A program made the translations under genes and the position numbers. From Conidiobolus incongruus B7586 (lineage: Eukaryota > Entomophthoromycota > Entomophthoromycetes > Entomophthorales > Conidiobolaceae): a stretch of 16,708 nucleotides of DNA. The first letter of the stretch is position 1, and every line of letters starts with the position of its first letter. The stretch is from NCBI GenBank assembly GCA_000697335.1, contig JNEM01012703.1:1-16708 (forward strand), in the 5' to 3' direction. Positions 9,047 through 16,708 of the stretch are shown in pieces. The notes beneath the pieces were generated by a model, which ran no database searches, was not told the DNA's origin, and saw nothing but the letters and a program-made list of their open reading frames with translations.

Positions 9047-11080
9047 TGCATATTATCTCCCATTTATAGTGGATTTGATTTTCAATAATCAAATGATGTT
9101 CTTTAGTTCCTCTTATTAGTGTTTATCCAAATCCTATTTCACCCACTGAACGAATTATTTAAACCCAAAAGTAATAAGGATAGGAAAGGGATTCTAATTT
9201 TCCTACAAATTCCGCTATAATGTCTCAACAGTAAGTAAGCTTTAAGACATACAGAATTAATAAATAATCTACTAAATCATATTGCGAGTATTTTTCTAAT
9301 AACCTTCTTTATTGAAAAAACTTATTATAAAACAGCACAATAATATTTCATTATTAATACTAAACTAACTATCGATAAATAATCAAATAAATTATTTTCT
9401 ATTTCTTTAAAATAATTCGGTTGATATAGAATAATATCTTTATTTTTAATAAATATCATATTATCGTACACTAAAATTATATAATATTTATACATTTTGT
9501 AAACTTTGAATATAATAATAAAATATAACTATAACAACATTCATTTTTTTTGGAAAGCCATAGTAAATTTATTCAATCGAATTAAGAATAGAATATATGG
9601 AGTAATTATATAATTTTCTTTAATAATAATAATCTTTACATATTTATTTTAATCATTGAATAATTTCAAAATGAAATATTATTTGTTATCAGAAAATATT
9701 CTCATACCTTTTGAGTATTAGTCAAGTTGTAGCATTAAACTTGATATTTATTAAATATTCCATTAAACTATTTAATTCTGAAAATATAATTCTTCATGTT
9801 TATCAGTGATCTAAATTTATTATATTGACTAGATGAAATTCTTTTGAAAATAAATTGAATATAATATATTAGTCATATTTACATATAAGAACAAAATTCC
9901 AATATAAATTCATTTATCCATGATTTTTAATTAATATATATCCAGCATATCAAGTTAAAATTTTTAAAACAAATCAAATACAAATTTAAAATAAAAAAAA
10001 TCCCAGGGTATTTCACAATATATGATAAATTTTATATGGTCAATTTGAATTGATATTCCTATTTAATTCAAAATTTATTAAATTATCATAATATTCGCTA
10101 AACATCCAAAATTGACAATTTATTAACAATTTTGAATATTTATTTACTAGGATATATTATTGTTGAATTAAAAATAGTCTAGATAATAATAGAAAACTGA
10201 TCATTACTTTTTGATATATTTTTCATTATAAAGATTGCTGAAATAATTACAAGTGATTTAATAACTTGGCCTTTAAAATTTATGATATAATTTGAAGCTT
10301 TGATGAAACCAATTTTTGTAATTAAAATTATTTCAATCTTTTTTAAATGATTACACTGATTGGTAAAAATTAATTGGCTAATTAAATATTTTTCAATAAA
10401 TATATATTTTAATGAGTTTTGGCGGATGGATATGAAAATAAAAATAAGCCTATTATCATATTAAATAGTGGTTTAAAAAATGGTTTTTTAAATAGATAAC
10501 ATGGAACTGGAGCAATTATTCGCCATTCGAACGCAATGCTTAATTGCTTAATCTGGAGTTAAGGTATTTCAAATATGATTGATTCTAATGCGGGTTTTTA
10601 ATATTTGCTTTCAAATATACATCAAATTTGACACTTATTTGTAATGTTCGGATCAAGATTTATCAAATATTTCCTATTATATTATTCAAATATTTTACAA
10701 AATTTATTATATTGGTACATTGTAATAAAGCAATATTAAACCACACTTTATATCAGATTCGATAGTATTATTAACAAAAAATTATAACTTTTTGATATGT
10801 AATTCGTTTGATATAATATCCAATTCGAATGTTTTTTTAGATCCTTGGAAATTTAAATATATTAACGTATCTGATTTTCTACATTTTTCATTAATAATAT
10901 TCTTCTATCAAAATATATATTGATATAATAATAATTTAAAAATTTAGGGATTCTCAATATTAGCCATAAACATTCAAAAAAGTTAAAACTTTATGATTCT
11001 ATTTTACAATTTGATTATTTTATTCACTCATCATTTTTCAAATATTTGTCCTTAAGTTGGGTTTCAAAATTAAGAGTTGA
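9047..11080. other. intergenic stretch, mostly A/T-rich
   Basis: Two short less A/T-rich patches occur, at about 9050-9235 and 10500-10600. The second opens with an ATG in good context (about 10500) followed by 16 codons and a stop. Neither patch holds a recognisable protein. The remainder is A/T-rich spacer. Confidence 0.45.
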
Positions 11081-11099
11081 TCTCGATTGGATAGTTAAG
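11081..11099 (+). repeat. 19-bp dispersed repeat, copy 2
   Basis: An exact second copy of the word at 9028-9046, in the same orientation and 2,053 bases downstream. It sits about 510 bases upstream of the first trypsin start codon. The downstream GATTCAACC resembles a tRNA B box, but no cloverleaf can be drawn. Confidence 0.75.
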
Positions 11100-11607
11100 G
11101 CGAGTATTTGATATATTATAATATTCTCTGATTCAACCATTTATACAAATTACTATCAACCAACTTATTATAAATCAAAACACTTAGTTATTAAAAATAG
11201 AAACCAAAAAAATTAATCAAATTTTAACTTGCTAAACCTGGTATCTAGAAAAAACAATTAGATTAGGAAAGATCAGATACTGAAATGAATGAATATGTGA
11301 AATGATATTTTGATTTAACCGGAAGTCATTCAATTGAAAAGTGAATTTGAATGTACTTATTTCACATATATATATTAATTAACATAATAACAGGGGTGAG
11401 AATAATAAGAAATTTAATTAAATTACTGTATTAAAAGATAATTAGAAAGAAAGAAAGTAATTAAGAGTTGAAAACATGATTTAGTACTGTAAAAAATTTA
11501 CTCATTGATAGGTCTAGAAAATAAGTGAACAAAGTGATATATATTAACCAAAAAGAATCAAATCATAAATTATCAAAAAAAACCATTCCAACTATATTAA
11601 TTACAAC
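11100..11607. other. upstream region of the first trypsin gene
   Basis: About 500 A/T-rich bases that should hold the promoter and 5' untranslated region. A short AGAA tract lies at 11444-11457, and the last 40 bases before the ATG are A-rich. No upstream exon encoding a hydrophobic leader was recognised. Confidence 0.4.
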
Positions 11608-12366
11608 ATGGCACTTAATATAACTAATTCAAATAACGGTAATTTCATACATCATCCAAGGATTGTTGGAGGATATGAGGTCAATCCACGTTTCAAATAT
11701 CCATCCTTAGTATCTCTGCATTATATGGGGAAACATTGGTGCGGAGGGTCACTATACAATGGCAACACCATTATCACAGCTGCCCACTGTAACCGTGGAA
11801 CCGTTGATCAATGGGTTGCTAAGGTGCACCGCCATGATTTATCCAAGCCTGATGCTGAAGAACAGGGTGCGACTTACAAAGTGGTCAAGCGCATCTTACA
11901 TCCCGATTATGATCTATTCAGAGTTGCCAATGACATCGCGATTTGGAAAATTGATTCACAAAGCAATGAGCGCACCAACTTGGAACTCGACGACGGTACT
12001 CTCGGAAACAATACTGACACCCTTTTAACTACAACTGGATGGGGAAGAACCGAGTATCAGGGTCAGCTTTCCAATAAACTGCTGGAAGTTAAGGTACCAG
12101 TTTTCGACATTGAAACATGCATCAGCAACTATAAATCGGTAAATATTCGTGTAGACTCAATACAACATGTATGCGCTGGATATTCTGAAGGAAAAAAAGA
12201 TTCTTGTAATGGAGACTCTGGAGGACCTCTTTTTTCCATTGTTAATGGAAAGCAAGTCTTGACTGGTATTACTTCCTTTGGGCAAAAATGTGCCGAGCCT
12301 AATTTTCCAGGAGTTTATACTCGTGTGTCTAGTTATAGACAGTGGATTTTAAATAATATCGATTAA
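11608..12366 (+). CDS. trypsin-like serine protease (family S1A), copy 1
   Basis: A complete intronless gene of 252 residues that hydrolyses peptide bonds, predicted after Lys or Arg. The catalytic triad is His60 (TAAHC), Asp109 (NDIAIW) and Ser204 (GDSGGP). Asp198 sits six residues before Ser204 as trypsin Asp189 does, and Gly225 and Gly235 line the S1 pocket. Six cysteines form the three standard S1A pairs: 45-61, 171-189 and 200-228. The mature enzyme would start at Ile19 in RIVGG, after Arg18, so it could activate itself. Residues 1-18 are polar, and no signal peptide is visible, although S1A enzymes of this kind are normally secreted. A sequon at Asn134 would matter only in the secretory pathway. 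The start has A at -3 and G at +4, and the paralogue at 14492 has a leader of identical length. An AATAAA follows the stop by 16 bases. An upstream signal-encoding exon, with its acceptor at the Arg18 codon, cannot be excluded. Confidence 0.95.
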   Translation: MALNITNSNNGNFIHHPRIVGGYEVNPRFKYPSLVSLHYMGKHWCGGSLYNGNTIITAAHCNRGTVDQWVAKVHRHDLSKPDAEEQGATYKVVKRILHPDYDLFRVANDIAIWKIDSQSNERTNLELDDGTLGNNTDTLLTTTGWGRTEYQGQLSNKLLEVKVPVFDIETCISNYKSVNIRVDSIQHVCAGYSEGKKDSCNGDSGGPLFSIVNGKQVLTGITSFGQKCAEPNFPGVYTRVSSYRQWILNNID

Positions 12367-14491
12367 TTTATTATTTAATTTTAATAAATCCTTCATTCAA
12401 AATAGTTATATTCTAATATCTATTTCGTCTATTATCATAAAATAGTTATATGATTAAACGATTTTCAAACATTGAAATTAAAGCTTAATACACTTTTATA
12501 TAAATATAGATTAAAAGAGAATCTATTTTATATATTAAATATATTTTTGAAAATAATATATGTATAGATTATTTTCATTCAATAGACTTAGAGAAATTCT
12601 CATAATAAAGTAACAAATTAATAACTATACTTTATTAAGTTGTTTATTCCAATATATTATTTTCAATGAAATAATACAGATGAATCAAGATAGTGTCTTT
12701 TATGTGTATAGAGTTAAATTAGCAATATACTAAATAGCTGAAGTTTCATCATTATTTCTAATATCACATACCTACAAGATGTTAATAAAGATAATATTCG
12801 GTTTTAAATTGAATCAATTATTCAAAACTTTAATTTTGCTAAATCATGTATATCGAAATCAATCCATATAGTATTGAATGATATACAACATTATTAATGT
12901 AATATGAATAAAATCAAATTGAAGAAAATTATATTTATTAATATATGAACTTTTGATATCGTTATTAACTGTGATTTTGTGAATCTATTGTATAATAAAA
13001 ATAAAATTTCATGAAGATCATTTAAACTTTCGAATATTGTTCAAGTTTAAAAAATTATAACTGATGATTATTAATAGCAATATACTAAATATATTCCCTA
13101 ATCAGTGAATTGGTTAAACATAAAATTTTGATTTGCTATAGATACTATTCAACATATATCTATATTTAATTCTAAAAAAATAGGTTATTGTTTAAAAATA
13201 TTATCAGTTTGCTATTGAATCTAGGATTAATATATTTGTTCTACTAAGAAATATAGCAGTTTTTAAATAATTGTAAGGTTTGTTTTGTAATTATACAATT
13301 GAAATTTCATTTTGTTACAAAATTCAAATATCAATATTATAATTTTCAATTTATAAAAATATGTATCAAGTATTAAATGATATTGAGCAAATATAACAAA
13401 AAAATTCTTCATTCAACTAATAATGTTTATATTACATTATTAACAAATAATAAACCTGTACATTTAAGATATTATAATGAAGTCTAATCAATATTTCCCA
13501 TATATAATAAATATAAAAATGTTTTAAGAAATGATCAATATAATGGTTCGCAATATAAAATTAATATATACATAATCGCGAAATTCATATACAATAATGT
13601 GTATAATTTAATAAAAAGAATTTATAATAAATATACAATGTTAAAGTATCAATCACAATGATAGATAATTAGATAAAATTTTAAATTTCTGTTCACTATA
13701 TACCTTATAAATTTAATAATTCATATTCATTTCGCTAATTATTCCAAAATAAAAAACCTATCAAAAAATTTTAAATATAAATTTCATTCAAATTTAATAT
13801 GAAAATTATAGATTTGCATATTAATATTATCCAAGTATGATGACTTATATTCTCGAGTTAATTAATTTACACAGTGATTCAAAATCAACTTAAATTAACT
13901 TTGGTGTATAGTTTTTCGCTTTATTCACCTATTTTAGGCGATCATCTTGATATTAATATTTAAAATAATCTAGTGACTTTAGTGATGATTTACTATGAAA
14001 ATGTGATTTTAACTCACTTTTCATATTTATAGAAAATTTTTAATGATTAATTTTCTAATCCATTTTTTGCATATATTCATATCAGATTATTTGCATTTTT
14101 AAATCATGAATAAGGTAAATTTTGATTAAAATAATAAAATTTTTAGCATGATACGATATATAAATAATTCAATATATATAATAATATTTTTATAATTGGC
14201 ATAAAATAATACTGATATGCTTACACTATTACATTATATTTGGAATAAAATAATTATTGGATGTTAGTAATAGGATTTTAACAAATTAATGATATTAAGT
14301 TGGTCATAATTGTAAATTTTGAATTTATAACCTGATTTTGATGATTCTTCAATTAAAATATTAATTTAATCGGTATTTTTTTCCATTGATTCAAAATTTG
14401 CAAAGCTGAAAGAATGAGAAATAAAAAACCAAATATAATATAAAAATCTAATTGTTAGTGATATTCAATAAAATTTCAAATATTATCAATC
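12367..14491. other. A/T-rich spacer between the two trypsin genes
   Basis: About 2.1 kb of A/T-rich sequence. The flanks of the two trypsin genes do not align by eye, so any duplicated non-coding sequence has diverged beyond recognition. No further trypsin fragment, RNA gene or mobile element was recognised. Confidence 0.5.
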
Positions 14492-15250
14492 ATGTCTTTG
14501 AACCTATTTAACTTCAACACTGATCATTCGATTCCTCCTCCCAGAATTGTAGGCGGTTATGAAGTGAGTCCTCCTTTCAAGTATCCAGCTATGGTATCCC
14601 TACAGTGTAACCGAGTACATGCCTGCGGTGGATCTCTCTACAATGACAACACTGTGATTACCGCTGCACATTGCGTTGTTTGGCCCGATTGCGCATGGAC
14701 TGTCAAAGTTCACAGACATAATTTGTTGAAGTCTGATGAGGATGAGCAGGGTTCCACTTACAAGGTTATCAAGCGTATTGTACATCCTCAGTATGATGCC
14801 AGCCAGGGATTAAACGATATTTCTATCTGGAAGATCGATGCACCGACTGATCATAAGACCAATTTGGAACTGGACGATGGTACTCTAGGCAATTCCACTG
14901 AAACTCTTTTAACCGCTATTGGATGGGGAGCCACCGCTTATGATAAGCCTTCATCCAAGAAATTGCTAGAAGTAAAGCTCCCTATCTACGATTTAAAGAC
15001 TTGTGCCAAAAACTATGAAGAGGTACTTCGTCCAATTGTTCCTAATGCTCATATATGTGCAGGATATCCTGAAGGAAAGAAAGATACCTGCATAGGAGAC
15101 TCTGGAGGTCCTCTTTTTTCAATGGTTAATGGAAAACAAGTCTTAGCCGGTATCACTTCCTTCGGTAACCGTTGTGCTTTACCTAACTTTCCTGGCGTAT
15201 ACACTCGTGTCTCTAATTTTAAGCAATGGATTTTGAACAATCTCAACTGA
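14492..15250 (+). CDS. trypsin-like serine protease (family S1A), copy 2
   Basis: A complete intronless gene of 252 residues that aligns without a gap to the gene at 11608, with about 158 of 252 residues identical by hand count. The triad is His60, Asp109 (NDISIW) and Ser204 (GDSGGP). Asp198, Gly225 and Gly235 predict cleavage after Lys or Arg. The activation site is Arg18-Ile19, as in copy 1, and the 18-residue leader again lacks a signal peptide. Beyond the three standard cysteine pairs it has Cys39 and Cys67, both absent from copy 1. They lie in the 37- and 60-loops, which are neighbours in the S1A fold, so a fourth disulfide is likely. The last 63 residues are about 79% identical to copy 1, whereas residues 147-189 are only about 42%. 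A sequon at Asn134 is shared. The start has A at -3. A run CCTCCTCCCAG just before the Ile19 codon also looks like a splice acceptor, leaving room for a hidden upstream exon. An AATAAA lies at 15307. Confidence 0.95.
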   Translation: MSLNLFNFNTDHSIPPPRIVGGYEVSPPFKYPAMVSLQCNRVHACGGSLYNDNTVITAAHCVVWPDCAWTVKVHRHNLLKSDEDEQGSTYKVIKRIVHPQYDASQGLNDISIWKIDAPTDHKTNLELDDGTLGNSTETLLTAIGWGATAYDKPSSKKLLEVKLPIYDLKTCAKNYEEVLRPIVPNAHICAGYPEGKKDTCIGDSGGPLFSMVNGKQVLAGITSFGNRCALPNFPGVYTRVSNFKQWILNNLN

Positions 15251-16708
15251 TTTCATTTGTTTATTTGTTTGTCTTGAAAATTTTAATCAATTTGATAATT
15301 TAAAAAAATAAATATAATGATTTCTGCATTTTAATTTTTCTAAGAATAAATTTTTTGTTAATAATATTACAATAATTTTCAGAATATGTTATCACTTATA
15401 AAGTAAAAGCTTTCAAGGGATAATATTATCAAAAGATTTTAACCACCCGCTTTATTATTTTAATAAAAAATTTATCAATTGAATTCTATTCCAACCTTTT
15501 TTATATACCACAACTGTAAGTATTAAATTATGTTTAATTTTATTTGTCCTAGCAAGATTTTGATATCATTAATATTTTTTATATTATTTCAGCCTAAGTT
15601 ACTATCTCAGCACTTTTTAAAATTTTATTATTGCTAGATCTGCAAATTTGAGATATGAATATTGTTATAAATCATATAATTAATATATAGTTTTAATGGA
15701 TTTATTTTATTCTATATTTAAAATAATATATTCATATAGCTAATCTATACAATAATAGGTATCATTACTGATTACAAGTCAATTGTTACTCCTCTTTAGC
15801 TTTAATTTCGTATAAATACTATTTTTTATTCACCTAATAAATAAGATCAGATTTAGCTAAATCCTTCTAATTTATTTTTTTTAATCATATAATTTCAATT
15901 ATAATATTAATACCAATAGGTAGTTAATAGTGATAATTATAAATTATAATTAATAATGAGATTTAATTATCAAATTTTTTTTTTTAATATTTTGTCTTTG
16001 GAATCTATATTTTTAAAATAACCATGGTTATATATATTATTTAAATTTATTTTAAATTGAATAATTAAAAATAAAAAAATTATAAATAATTCTATTAAAG
16101 TTTGATTATAATAATTATTTTTAAAAAATTGAATTATTGAAAATATAAATATAAAATTAATAACTTTATATGATTTTTATTCATTAGTTGAAATAAACAA
16201 TATTTATCTATCGAAATTTTATATTTCATTATTATTGATATTAATTTTATTAAAATATTATTTTCAATGAATTTATAAAATAAGCTATAAAATTAAAATC
16301 AAATATATTTTTATTTATAATTTAACCAAATAATAACTTAATTAACTTAAACTAAATTATTGCTTAAAATATAGTATTTAGTTATAATAAAACATATTTC
16401 AATAAATTTAAATATTTATTAGATAAAATGTTAAATCTTAAAATTTTTTAAAAAAATATATAAATTTATAATCTAAGAGTATAAAAAACAAACTTATTGA
16501 TATATTTATTCATGATTTGATTTTATATAATTATTAATATTATTATAAATAAATCTTTTGTTAAAATATTCATCAGATTATTAATTAAATTAATAATATA
16601 TTAAATTAATTTATGAAGTTATTAAAATTATTATTATTATTAAATTTACTTTAATTAAAATCTTTATAATTATACTAACCTATAAAAATAAGTCATAAAA
16701 TTAAAAAT
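15251..16708. other. A/T-rich stretch downstream of the second trypsin gene
   Basis: About 1.45 kb of A/T-rich sequence to the window edge. Apart from a probable poly(A) signal at 15307-15312 nothing was recognised, including any third trypsin copy. A TTA/ATT tract lies at about 16627-16640. Confidence 0.5.

Noticed and set aside
10500-10575. Possible first exon with an ATG in good context and a GTATTT donor
   Set aside because: The frame closes after 16 codons before the donor, and no downstream exon is evident.
11071-11140. tRNA gene around the second 19-bp word
   Set aside because: The words resemble an A box and a GATTCAACC B box, but no acceptor, D or anticodon stems can be drawn, and copy 1 fails as well.
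11759-12028. 89-codon plus-strand frame inside the first trypsin gene
   Set aside because: It is a second-frame shadow of a gene whose main frame carries the full catalytic triad.
14600-15246. Two antisense frames inside the second trypsin gene
   Set aside because: They are complementary shadows of conserved trypsin codons with no independent support.

Overview
The window is a very AT-rich stretch of a eukaryotic nuclear genome. Coding islands sit in long stretches of almost pure A/T with no recognisable content. Three things suggest an early-diverging fungus, and among those the Entomophthorales type (insect-associated zoopagomycetes): introns of only 48-55 bases, intronless secreted-type trypsins carrying an 'EV.P.FKYP..VSL' N-terminal block, and extreme A/T bias. 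The lineage is an inference from memory of such proteins, not from a search; the small introns and the fungal-style trypsins are seen directly.

Layout from left to right. Positions 1-690 are A/T-rich with two TA microsatellites. Positions about 690-2385 (minus strand) hold a heavily decayed copy of a cytosolic-type HSP70 gene, recognisable from the nucleotide-binding domain to the lid helices but broken by about ten or more stops and at least three frameshifts. Positions 2390-4520 are empty A/T-rich sequence. Positions 4521-5678 (minus) hold an intact four-exon gene for a 334-residue multi-pass membrane protein of unrecognised family; all three introns are phase 0. Positions 5680-11600 are about 6 kb without a recognised gene. 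They contain a few less A/T-rich islands: 6300-6850 with short repeats, 7095-7285 with strong inverted repeats, and two copies of a 19-bp mixed-composition word near 9028 and 11081.

Positions 11608-12366 and 14492-15250 (plus) are two complete, same-length (252 aa) trypsin-family serine protease paralogues in tandem, about 63% identical without a gap. Each has an intact catalytic triad and a trypsin-type Asp at the bottom of the S1 pocket. They differ mostly in the loops around the active site, and the second copy has an extra cysteine pair. Neither has a visible signal peptide, which is odd for this family. The rest, to 16708, is A/T-rich with nothing recognised.

The trypsin pair is the only set of genes that plainly belongs together: a local duplication that has diversified in likely substrate preference, as expected for secreted digestive or host-attacking proteases. 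I see no operon-like or cluster logic linking the trypsins to the membrane protein or to the HSP70 relic. I found no convincing new multi-gene system. The best leads are the leaderless trypsin pair, the covarying cysteine pair, the unassigned membrane protein and the structured island at 7095-7285.
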